Assembly: GCF_002514725.1 (NCBI RefSeq)
Contig: NZ_NTLB01000004.1
Span: forward strand, 1-64,000
From: Mangrovitalea sediminis
GTDB taxonomy: Bacteria > Pseudomonadota > Gammaproteobacteria > Pseudomonadales > Oleiphilaceae
Length of the DNA: 64,000 bases
Reading direction: 5' to 3'
The notes under the pieces are model-generated. The model ran no database searches. It was not told where the DNA came from and saw only the letters and a list, made by a program, of their open reading frames with translations. This document shows, in pieces, positions 37,665-45,649 of the stretch (position 1 is its first letter; every line of letters begins with the position of its first letter). Made by a program: the position numbers and the translations under genes.

Positions 37665-39773
37665 TTATTGCAAGAGCGAAAGAACCTGTTTCGGCTGGGC
37701 GTTGGCCTGGGCCAGGATGGAGATACCCGCCTGCTGCAGCACCTGAGCCTTGGACAAGGCTGCCGTTGTGGAGGCGAAGTCCGCATCCTGAATCCGCGAC
37801 TGCGCAGACGTCAGGTTGTTACTCAGGCTCTGCAACGTTGTTACCGTACTGGAGAAACGGTTCTGAACCGCACCCAAGGTCGCCTGATTGGAGGAGATTG
37901 TCGAAAGTGCGTTATCCACCGCCTGAATGGCCTTGTTAGCACCGTCGACCGTGCTGACATCCAGATCGGAGATCTTGGTGCCGGTTTCCGCTCCGCCAAA
38001 GCTGCCAACATTGAAGCCCGACTTGGCGATGTTGGCGGTTTGGCTACCAATCGTAAACTGCCCGGCAGACTGTAACGAAACCGAGGAGACGTTTGTCGCA
38101 GCCGTCAGAATACTACCCGCGCCAATCAGGTCAGTTGAAGACCCTACACCACCGGCAGCAACGTCCACGTTACGTCCATCGGCCGCCGTCAGCGCGAACT
38201 TATCAGAGCCCAACGCGGATGCTGTTATACCAGTCTGGCCACTTTTCGCATTAACTGCTGCGGTGATCGCCGCCTGAGTCGAGGACGTATCCGCCCCTGC
38301 AGTAAAGCTAATATCTACGCCATTCAGTTTAAAGTCATATGCTGTACCACTCGTCAGGCCAGCAATTTTACCGGAATACACATTGGTAGCATCCGTTGTC
38401 GCCGTAACACCGGTTTGACCGGATACGCGGTTTATGGCTGCTGCCAGAGAAATACCACTTGCTGATGACTTTGTAGTGGATGCAGTATCGTCTGAAGCGA
38501 GCGTCGCCCCTACATCGATCCCATTGATCTGCAAATCACCCGAGGCCAGTGCGCCACGGGTAGCCGTCGTATCAGCATGGGAAACCGCACCGCCATTTAC
38601 CCCGCTGAAGGTACCAGCAGAGAAACCCGCGTCCTTCCCGATATCACCGGTTGTCGTCGACAGATTAATGTCGTTACCAGCGGTACTATGAAGCGTGACC
38701 GTGCCGGTAAACACGGCATTGGTGCTAGCTCCAGCGGACGCCAAACCGTATGCGCTCGCATTGTTAGTGCCGTCGCCTTTCAGCTCGATGTTGCGACCGT
38801 CTGCTGCCGTCAAATCAATACGGAAACCATCGCTTGTGGCAACCACAGAAGCGGAGACGCCGGTAGCATCCTGTTTTGTATTGATGGCATCTGCGACACC
38901 CTGCAGATCGGTTTTGACATCCGCGCCCGAAGACAACGTAACGGCAATCGTCTGCCCGTTGATGGAAATATTGCCACTTTTGCTGGCACTTGCAGCCGTA
39001 ACGTCAGTCCCCTCGGCAACAGTCGCATTAGCTTGTGCCGTAACACCGGATTGCGCAGAAACCGCGTTGATGGCAGCCGCTTTTGCAATGGCGCTCGCCG
39101 ACTGATCGACGGTGGAAGCCGTATCAGAACTTCCTGCCGATGCACCAACAGACACGCCATTGATGACAAGGTCACCCGACGCCAACGCTGGGTTAACACC
39201 TGTCGCCTGACCAGCGATTTGCGCGCTCGACAACTGACTGCTTATGCCTGCGGATTGCGCCGTACCCAGCGTGGTGGTATCTACCTTGGCAATGCTCACG
39301 CTAATCGTTTGACCAACGTTGGCACCTGTCTGGAACTGGGCATTCTGGAAGCTACCATCCAACAGTTTCTTACCGTTGAAGTTCGTCGTTGTTGCGGTGT
39401 TCTGGATTTCCGCTTTCAGCTGCGATACTTCCTGCTGCAACGACTTACGGTCAACGGAGGTATTCGTATCGTTAGCGGACTGAACAGCCAGCTCCCGAAT
39501 CCGCTGGAGGTTATCGGTAATCGAACTCAAGGCACTGCCAGCCGTCTGCGCCAGCGAGATACCATCACCCGCATTACGAACAGCCTGGTTGGTACCGTTG
39601 ATCTGCGACTGAAACCGAGTTGCGATCGCCAAGCCCGCAGCATCGTCAGCAGCACTGTTGATACGAAGACCCGAAGACAACCGTTGCAGGGCCGTCTGGT
39701 AGCTACCCTGCGACTTATTCAGGTTGTATTGCGCGTTCAGTGACGCGATGTTGGTATTGATAATCTGGGGCAT
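37665..39773 (-). CDS. fliC: Flagellin 1
   Basis: A 702-aa flagellin, the filament subunit exported through the flagellar type III system. The conserved ends are typical: MPQIINTNIASLNAQYNLNK and RLSSGLRINSAADDAAGLAIA at the N-terminus; QNRFSSTVTTLQSLSNNL and QVLQQAGISILAQANAQPKQVLSLLQ at the C-terminus. About 400 residues between them form outer domains, Ser/Thr/Ala-rich and with internal duplications (GDLVINGVSVGAS and GDLQINGIDVGAT copies). Such surface-exposed Ser/Thr are the usual O-glycosylation sites. GGAG lies 8 nt before the ATG. Confidence 0.97.
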   Translation of the reverse strand: MPQIINTNIASLNAQYNLNKSQGSYQTALQRLSSGLRINSAADDAAGLAIATRFQSQINGTNQAVRNAGDGISLAQTAGSALSSITDNLQRIRELAVQSANDTNTSVDRKSLQQEVSQLKAEIQNTATTTNFNGKKLLDGSFQNAQFQTGANVGQTISVSIAKVDTTTLGTAQSAGISSQLSSAQIAGQATGVNPALASGDLVINGVSVGASAGSSDTASTVDQSASAIAKAAAINAVSAQSGVTAQANATVAEGTDVTAASASKSGNISINGQTIAVTLSSGADVKTDLQGVADAINTKQDATGVSASVVATSDGFRIDLTAADGRNIELKGDGTNNASAYGLASAGASTNAVFTGTVTLHSTAGNDINLSTTTGDIGKDAGFSAGTFSGVNGGAVSHADTTATRGALASGDLQINGIDVGATLASDDTASTTKSSASGISLAAAINRVSGQTGVTATTDATNVYSGKIAGLTSGTAYDFKLNGVDISFTAGADTSSTQAAITAAVNAKSGQTGITASALGSDKFALTAADGRNVDVAAGGVGSSTDLIGAGSILTAATNVSSVSLQSAGQFTIGSQTANIAKSGFNVGSFGGAETGTKISDLDVSTVDGANKAIQAVDNALSTISSNQATLGAVQNRFSSTVTTLQSLSNNLTSAQSRIQDADFASTTAALSKAQVLQQAGISILAQANAQPKQVLSLLQ

Positions 39774-39873
39774 GACGCTTCTCCCGTCTAACCTGCGCTT
39801 TATTGATAACCGGTTTGATACCTGGTTGTGAAGCGGTTGAGCTTAATGCTGCTGCTCTCGCCTTCTGTAGTGG

Positions 39874-39900
39874 TTAGCGGGCCGCTCTTAGAATTCTTTA
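39874..39900 (-). promoter_or_regulatory. Sigma-28 (FliA) promoter of flagellin 1
   Basis: On the minus strand TAAAGAAT (39900-39893), an 11-bp spacer, then CCCGCTAA (39881-39874). It keeps the sigma-28 core TAAAG and the spacing, with two mismatches in the -10 element. It lies about 100 bp before the flagellin ATG. The remaining 246-bp spacer to the maf gene holds no gene. Confidence 0.8.
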
Positions 39901-40019
39901 GGCTCTAAAGCGAATTTTATTGTTACTGAATGTAATGAGGTCATTTAACGAACTGAAGTCGATGCCAAAGCCTTGGGCGCATTACTGCTCCTACGCAACA
40001 CCCTTATGGCAAAGTGACA

Positions 40020-42068
40020 TCAGACACCTTCAGCAAAGACTTCTTCGTTACCAATAGCCTGCCGGATCCAGGGATCATCCTGCTCGAACGATTTGCCAGT
40101 CACTCGCTCAAAATGGTCAGGCAATGCCTGCAGCGCATCAATAAAGGCCGCCCGCCAAACTCGGATGAATTCCTTGCGCCTGTCTCCCCGCCCCATCATC
40201 CAGGCATAACTCAGACCGACAAGGATAAACACCCGCACACTGCCTCGGACAAGGTAATACAAACCAGGGGATTTCTTTTCCAACTGCTCTTCCAGGTAGT
40301 CATTGATCTGCGAACAGAGACGGGAAACCTCCCACAAGCTATTAAGGGAGCCTCCTCGCAGCATCGCTGTCAGGTCTCGCGACGCTGCGCGCAAGATTTC
40401 GCCGGCAAATGCGATCCGTTCCGCTACAGTTTCGCGCGGCAAGCTTTGCGCTTCGGGAGCAAAGAGCTTCGCCAGCAGAGCGCCCTGACCACCTACGCCA
40501 CAGCTCGACAAACGCTCTAGGATCTGCTCATTGGACAACCAATCCGCCCCTTCAATCTTCGCGCCGTCAGCGCAGGCATGGATCGCTACGGCGTCTCGGT
40601 TCTTCCGTCGTACTTCACCGATAACCCGTTCAGTCATGCGCAGCGTCGAAAAGTAGATCGGTGTCGTGTAAACCGGCTCACCCTGCCACCCTTTAACCTC
40701 CATCTCTTCAGACGGATCAAAGCCAATATCCGAGAGATTCCCTTTATCCTCAGCCTGGTAGATCGACCGTTTTGAGTGATGGTAGCGACGATCGTGATAA
40801 CCGAAGTCCATGCCAAACAGGTAAATATCCTGGAAACCAAGATGCAGACTCAGTGCGAGCGCCGCGTTCGTACAAGTGGGAACCCCATGGGCAATGACAG
40901 GGTTGCCGTCACCAAAAAATTGCGCAATGCAGTTCTCTTTCTTGAAGTAGATCCGGCTTTGCCCGAACAGGTCGAAGATCAGCGGACAGACATGGGACAC
41001 TGAAATCAATCTCAAGCGTTTGAGGGTTTCATGATCGAGTGCATCGAGCACGCGAAACGTCACAAAGTCGGACTCCAGCTCGACATGAAAGTCCGGCTCG
41101 ATCCCGTATTGCAGCAAACTGCGCAATGCAGTCCCACAGCTCACCAGTACGACTTTCTCCCTGAGCTGGCGTATGACGTCGATACGGTCGTCCAACGACG
41201 GGCCGTTCCCTACCAGGAACACCGGCATTGACTCAGCACCATCCAGATGGTCAGGAATAAACGGCACCTGGCGGTTAAAGGTATGCAGCGCATTGTTGAA
41301 CTGTCGGATTTCATCGTCGTAATGTCCCCACGACGAAAGAAACAGCATCATGTTGTGATTGAGCTTGTCGACGATGCGGTTACATTCTGCGTCGCCTCGG
41401 TGGGTGAAAAACATCGTACCCACGGGATAGGCTGGGCAATGGCCGATAAGCGCATTCCACAGATCGGAATAGATGCTATCCACCTCCCCCGTCATACCAA
41501 GAATAAAACGGATACTGCGGCCAGCCTGCCCCATGAAAGGACGACAAATTTTCTCCCAATCCACGGCATAAAGACTGGCGGCAAAGATGTCAGGCTGAGG
41601 CTCTACGATAATGGCGTGTTGAAGCTTTTCCTGCCGGCATAGCCCTTCGACCTGCAATCCGAGACCAACCCCCATAAAAACCATCAAGGGATAAAATTCG
41701 AGGGAATAACCAGGCTTCTGAATATCGGCCTGATAGGGCTGAACGAGTTCCCTTAAACGACTGTGCATGAACCTCGGGTAGTAAAGCCCTCCAGTATTGA
41801 TAGGCGCAACCGTTTTTAGCAATTTCCCCGGCGAGAAAACCTCTCTGAAAGAGGCCACCTCTGCTTTCGCAAAGGCCTTTCCCTGATTCCCATAAAAACT
41901 GCCAGACTCCCCAACAATATCAACTTCCTGATCTTCAGGCAGGATATTGAGACGGTAACGAGACATCTTATATTCCGCAAAGAACATATAGATGTTGGGG
42001 TAGTGTTCTCGAAAGAACTTCAGGTTTCGCGCTCGTCGCTCAATGAATGCGGTCGCTGCATTACTCAC
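40020..42068 (-). CDS. maf: Motility-associated factor (Maf/DUF115) glycosyltransferase
   Basis: A 682-aa protein of the Maf flagellin glycosyltransferase family (MptE-like DUF115 domain). The core domain contains PVFLVGNGPSLDDRIDVIRQL, VVLVSCGTALRSLLQYGIEPDF, and the stretch HGVPTCTNAALALSLHLGFQDIYLFGMDFGYH. In Aeromonas, Campylobacter and Magnetospirillum, Maf proteins transfer pseudaminic or legionaminic acid to flagellin in the cytoplasm. Its location between two flagellin genes and near a pse cluster fits. Start: GTG at 42068 with AGGAG 10 nt upstream; a TTG at 42113 would add 15 residues without support. Confidence 0.92.
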   Translation of the reverse strand: MSNAATAFIERRARNLKFFREHYPNIYMFFAEYKMSRYRLNILPEDQEVDIVGESGSFYGNQGKAFAKAEVASFREVFSPGKLLKTVAPINTGGLYYPRFMHSRLRELVQPYQADIQKPGYSLEFYPLMVFMGVGLGLQVEGLCRQEKLQHAIIVEPQPDIFAASLYAVDWEKICRPFMGQAGRSIRFILGMTGEVDSIYSDLWNALIGHCPAYPVGTMFFTHRGDAECNRIVDKLNHNMMLFLSSWGHYDDEIRQFNNALHTFNRQVPFIPDHLDGAESMPVFLVGNGPSLDDRIDVIRQLREKVVLVSCGTALRSLLQYGIEPDFHVELESDFVTFRVLDALDHETLKRLRLISVSHVCPLIFDLFGQSRIYFKKENCIAQFFGDGNPVIAHGVPTCTNAALALSLHLGFQDIYLFGMDFGYHDRRYHHSKRSIYQAEDKGNLSDIGFDPSEEMEVKGWQGEPVYTTPIYFSTLRMTERVIGEVRRKNRDAVAIHACADGAKIEGADWLSNEQILERLSSCGVGGQGALLAKLFAPEAQSLPRETVAERIAFAGEILRAASRDLTAMLRGGSLNSLWEVSRLCSQINDYLEEQLEKKSPGLYYLVRGSVRVFILVGLSYAWMMGRGDRRKEFIRVWRAAFIDALQALPDHFERVTGKSFEQDDPWIRQAIGNEEVFAEGV

Positions 42069-42252
42069 TCTTGGTTTGCTCCTGATAGATCCCGGACAAC
42101 TGCAAGGCCCCAACGCGGTCGGGTCGATACTTTACGCTGACGGAACTATAGGCACCTATACCTTGCAAGAGCAACTCATTAACCCACCACCTCCAAAGCG
42201 GCAATTTCCTGCCACCTCCTTCGTTAACGGCGACAAAATCCCAGCGAATCAT
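42061..42252 (-). CDS. Possible small ORF overlapping the maf start
   Basis: A 63-codon frame (MIRWDFVAVNEGGG...IYQEQTKSE) that ends eight bases inside the maf gene, in a GTGAGTAA overlap. Its composition looks protein-like (Trp-rich RWWVN, then VSVKYRPDRVGAL). The AGGAG that serves maf lies within its 3' end, so coupling is possible. No clear ribosome site precedes its ATG and no family is recognised. It may equally be untranslated leader. Confidence 0.3.
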   Translation of the reverse strand: MIRWDFVAVNEGGGRKLPLWRWWVNELLLQGIGAYSSVSVKYRPDRVGALQLSGIYQEQTKSE

Positions 42253-42320
42253 CGCCGCTTACAGAATCCCAGAATTAAAAAAAACATCCAGAAATCTGTT
42301 TTTAAAAGATTTTTAAAAAT

Positions 42321-42336
42321 TGGCACACTCATCGCT
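42321..42336 (+). promoter_or_regulatory. Sigma-54 (RpoN) promoter of flagellin 2
   Basis: TGGCACACTCATCGCT: the -24 GG and -12 GC are 10 bp apart, and the -24 block TGGCAC is a perfect consensus. Upstream lies an A/T-rich tract (42280-42320) of the type bound by IHF. It lies about 100 bp before the flagellin 2 ATG. An NtrC-type activator (FleQ/FlrC class) would be needed. Confidence 0.88.
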
Positions 42337-42438
42337 TATACACGGCAAACCGCAAGGTTCATTGCTAACGAACAAGCCGGTCAACGACAGCCCCGAGACC
42401 TAAGGGATCGCCGGCTGGTATAGGTTAAGGAGGGTGTC

Positions 42439-44577
42439 ATGCCTCAAATCATCAATACCAACATTGCATCGATCAATGCACAGCGTAATCTCGATAGGTC
42501 TCAGTCCGACTATCAGACCGCACTGCAGCGGCTGTCGTCCGGCCTTCGGATCAACTCCGCGAAGGACGATGCGGCCGGCCTGGCGATTTCAACCCGGCTT
42601 ACCACTCAAACGCGAGGGCTGGCCGTCGCCATTCGAAATGCCGGGGACGGCGTTTCGCTGGCACAGACAGCGGAAGGCGCCCTGGGGTCCATGACCACCA
42701 GTTTGCAGCGTATTCGCGACCTCGCGCTGGAATCGGCAAACGCCACAAACAGCAGCGTCGACCGGGAAGCGCTCAACCAGGAAGTTCAGCAGCTCAAGAG
42801 CGAAATCAAGCGCGTCTCCGAGCAGACTAACTTCAACGGCACCAAGCTTCTCGATGGCAGCTTCTCGGACGTCACCTTCCAGATCGGTGCCAACCGGGGC
42901 GAAAGTGTGACCTTCGGCATCGCCGCCGCCACCACGGATAAGCTGGGAACGTCGCAAACCGACGGCATCAGCTCCAATCCGAGTAGTGCGGACATGGCGG
43001 CAGGCGACCTGGTCATCAATGGTATTGCCGTACCGGCATCCACCGGTGCCGACGACTCCTACTCGAGCGCAGGCAACACCGGCAGCTCTATCGCAAAAGC
43101 CGCAGCCATCAATAAGGTGACCGACCAAACCGGCGTCAAAGCGATAGTCAACGCCAACTCTGTCGGCGGTTCAACGGCTTTCAGCTCTGCGGGTAGCCCC
43201 TCTACCACCGTGACCATCAACGGCGTCAGCATTTCGCTGGTCACCAGTTCCTCGCTGTCTGCCAAGGTCAACCTGGAGAACGTTGCGGGTGCCATCAACG
43301 ATGTTTCGGGACAAACCGGCGTCAGAGCAGTTACTACCGGAGACCCCAAAACCGGCATAGAGCTGATTGCCGATGACGGTCGAAACATTACGATCGACGC
43401 GTCGGGTAGCACTGCGGACCCGAAACTCTTCGGTCTGACGGATATCGGCGGCTTTGGCACCGCAAGCAACGTCAAAACCATCGCTGGGACCTTCACGCTC
43501 GTCTCACCTGACGGCAGCAATATTAAGCTCGATACAAGCACCGGTAATATCGCGAATGCGGGATTACAGGTCGGTACCTTCAGCGGGGACAACAGTGGCG
43601 CCGTCAGTAAGACGGAGAACAGCAATGCCATGCAAACCGGAGACCTGGTTGTCAACGGTGTCCCGGTTGGCGGCAGCTCTTCCAGCGACGACACGGCTTC
43701 GCCGGACAATCCAGCGGGCGCGAGAGCGACCAGCGCCATTGCAAAAGCGGCGGCCATCAATAAGGTCACCGTGCAGACGGGCGTCACCGCGAAGGTGAAT
43801 GAGACGATCTACAACGGTTCGGCGATCACCACATCGACCACCGCTGAAGCGGCCTCTTTCGACCTCAACGGTGTGACGGTGAACGTCTCCTGGTCGGGTA
43901 GCGACTCCCCTGCCGACAGACAGCGTGCCATTGTCACCGCCATCAACAACAAGGCGGGACAAACCGGTATTTCCGCAGAGGCCTTCGGCAGTACCTTCCG
44001 GTTGATCGCCCAGGACGGACGAAACATCGTACTGGACAACTTTAACGTCACGTCAGGCGGTCCCGCAGGCAACTCGACCGACCTTGGCTTTGTCGGCGCG
44101 GACGGAACAACGGCCATCAGCACGGGCGCGGCCACCGCCAACGATGTCACCCGCGGTTCCGTTACCCTGGAATCTGCAGGTCAGATCAAACTCGGAACGC
44201 TTACCGGCGCCATCGCCAACTCCGGTTTCGAAGTCGGAAACTATGGTTCATCCCAGGATGGCGAGCTGGTGAAAGACATCGACATATCCACAGTCGCCGG
44301 CGCCTTAAAGGCCCTGACCTCTGTCGATAACGCGCTGAACCAGATCAACTTCCAGCGCGCGCAGCTCGGTGCTATCCAAAACCGTTTCGACTCGACGATC
44401 TCGAACCAGCAGATCGCTTCGGAAAACCTGACGACAGCCAACTCGCGCATCACCGATGCGGACTTCGCCGCCGAAACGGCAGCGCTGTCCCGATCTCAGG
44501 TGCTACAGCAAGCCGGCCTGTCGATCCTGGCCCAGGCGAACGCCCAGCCGCAGCAGGTGCTGAAGTTGCTGCAGTAA
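42439..44577 (+). CDS. Flagellin 2
   Basis: A 712-aa flagellin with the same conserved ends as flagellin 1 (MPQIINTNIASINAQRNLDR...RLSSGLRINSAKDDAAGLAIS; ...QVLQQAGLSILAQANAQPQQVLKLLQ) but a clearly diverged middle. The middle contains two copies of a repeat (GDLVINGIAVPAS...SIAKAAAINKVTDQTGVKA and GDLVVNGVPVGGS...AIAKAAAINKVTVQTGVTA). AAGGAGG lies 5 nt before the ATG, a very strong ribosome site. Expression should follow sigma-54 rather than sigma-28, so it may be made earlier, or in different amounts, than flagellin 1. It is on the opposite strand to maf and flagellin 1. Confidence 0.97.
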   Translation: MPQIINTNIASINAQRNLDRSQSDYQTALQRLSSGLRINSAKDDAAGLAISTRLTTQTRGLAVAIRNAGDGVSLAQTAEGALGSMTTSLQRIRDLALESANATNSSVDREALNQEVQQLKSEIKRVSEQTNFNGTKLLDGSFSDVTFQIGANRGESVTFGIAAATTDKLGTSQTDGISSNPSSADMAAGDLVINGIAVPASTGADDSYSSAGNTGSSIAKAAAINKVTDQTGVKAIVNANSVGGSTAFSSAGSPSTTVTINGVSISLVTSSSLSAKVNLENVAGAINDVSGQTGVRAVTTGDPKTGIELIADDGRNITIDASGSTADPKLFGLTDIGGFGTASNVKTIAGTFTLVSPDGSNIKLDTSTGNIANAGLQVGTFSGDNSGAVSKTENSNAMQTGDLVVNGVPVGGSSSSDDTASPDNPAGARATSAIAKAAAINKVTVQTGVTAKVNETIYNGSAITTSTTAEAASFDLNGVTVNVSWSGSDSPADRQRAIVTAINNKAGQTGISAEAFGSTFRLIAQDGRNIVLDNFNVTSGGPAGNSTDLGFVGADGTTAISTGAATANDVTRGSVTLESAGQIKLGTLTGAIANSGFEVGNYGSSQDGELVKDIDISTVAGALKALTSVDNALNQINFQRAQLGAIQNRFDSTISNQQIASENLTTANSRITDADFAAETAALSRSQVLQQAGLSILAQANAQPQQVLKLLQ

Positions 44578-44629
44578 CATTTACACAGTCACGATATAAA
44601 ATAATTGTAAACATTTAGTATCTTCGCAT

Positions 44630-44652
44630 GGCCCGGATGCTTGATCCGGGCC
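44630..44652 (+). terminator. Hairpin after flagellin 2
   Basis: Perfect 9-bp stem GGCCCGGAT/ATCCGGGCC with loop GCTTG, 52 bases past the stop. It is followed by TACTGTTCC rather than a pure T-tract. Position and stability make a terminator likely. Confidence 0.65.
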
Positions 44653-44900
44653 TACTGTTCCAAAAGCGCCCCAACCCCCTTCATCGAGTGCTAGTTCAGA
44701 ACTAATCTACCAACAGCTTTCAAATACGCTGAATTGTATAGACAATAAAAACTCAGGATGGGCAGGGTAATACAATATGAAAGACTACAGCATAGTGACG
44801 AAAGATCATTTAAAATATTGGTTTTCGTCAAAAAACCTCTGACTATCAATTAAAGTCCATAATTTAAAATCTATCCAGGATACAAATATTTTCGCCTACG
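44653..44900. other. AT-rich spacer before the sugar island
   Basis: About 250 bp, visibly AT-rich, with no supported gene. It marks the change from the flagellar locus to the lower-GC left part of the island (to about 48.6 kb). No insertion sequence, tRNA or attachment repeat was recognised. Confidence 0.5.
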
Positions 44901-45577
44901 ATGGAACAGGTCTACGCCGACCTATTTGGCGTCGACTATCTATACAAAAACATCCCTGAAATGAAGCACTCCTATTCCTCTATCCCAATCAATGCACACT
45001 TAGACCATAAAGATCTCGACCATTTAATAAGTCGAACTTCAGACAAAAATATAAAACTAATATTGGAAGTCGGATCTTTTTGCGGGTCATCTGCATGTTA
45101 TATCGGGCAATATCTGAAAGAAAACAAATTACCAGCCATCATAACTTGCATTGATGCTTGGTGCGGCGACATTAATATGTGAAAAAATCCAACTTTAAAG
45201 AAATTATGTGTCAACATGAAGGGCAGCCAAAGATATTTAATAATTTCATCTGGTCAGTTAAAAACTATGACTTTCAGGATGCAATTATCCCCCTAAGGGC
45301 ATATTCTGGTGTCGCCGCAAGGATGATAGAAGTTCTTAAATACAATGTCGACATAGTTTATCTTGATTCAGCTCATGAAGCTGGCGAAACTTTCATGGGA
45401 ATCAATTTATACTACGACCTGCTACGAGAAGGAGGCGTGATATTTGGCAACGATTACAATATACTCCCGGCCGCACGCCATGATGTTGACTTATTTTCAA
45501 AAGCCATCAAACAAGAAATCGGCTTCTGCTCATGCAAGGAATCAAATAACCCAACATGGAGCTTTGTAAAGCAATGA
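44901..45577 (+). pseudogene. Split class I SAM-dependent methyltransferase
   Basis: Two adjoining frames encode what looks like one methyltransferase (Methyltransf_24-like). The first (44901-45182, 93 aa) carries the SAM motif LILEVGSFCGSSACYIGQYL and stops right after CIDAWCGD. The second starts at 45179 with an overlapping GTG (ATGTGA junction). It carries VDIVYLDSAHEAGETFMGINLYYDLLREGGVIFGND, the second half of the same fold. A frameshift near an A6 run (GTGAAAAAATCC) is the simplest explanation; coupled translation of two chains is possible. No ribosome site precedes the first ATG. The sequence is much more AT-rich than its neighbours, suggesting recent acquisition and decay. Confidence 0.7.
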
Positions 45578-45649
45578 ATCTAATTATGGAAGGAGCAACC
45601 TAATAGTTAACTATAAGAAATCACCACCTGCTAGAGCGCAGAATTTTCT

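Noticed and set aside
38577-39743. 388-codon plus-strand frame opposite flagellin 1
   Set aside because: Antisense to a certain flagellin; Arg/Cys-rich translation typical of shadow frames.
44653-44900. AT-rich junction as a mobile-element boundary
   Set aside because: No transposase, terminal inverted repeats or target duplication could be seen.
45604-45613. Palindrome TAGTTAACTA at the end of the island as an attachment site
   Set aside because: Only 10 bp, no second copy recognised, no integrase or tRNA nearby.
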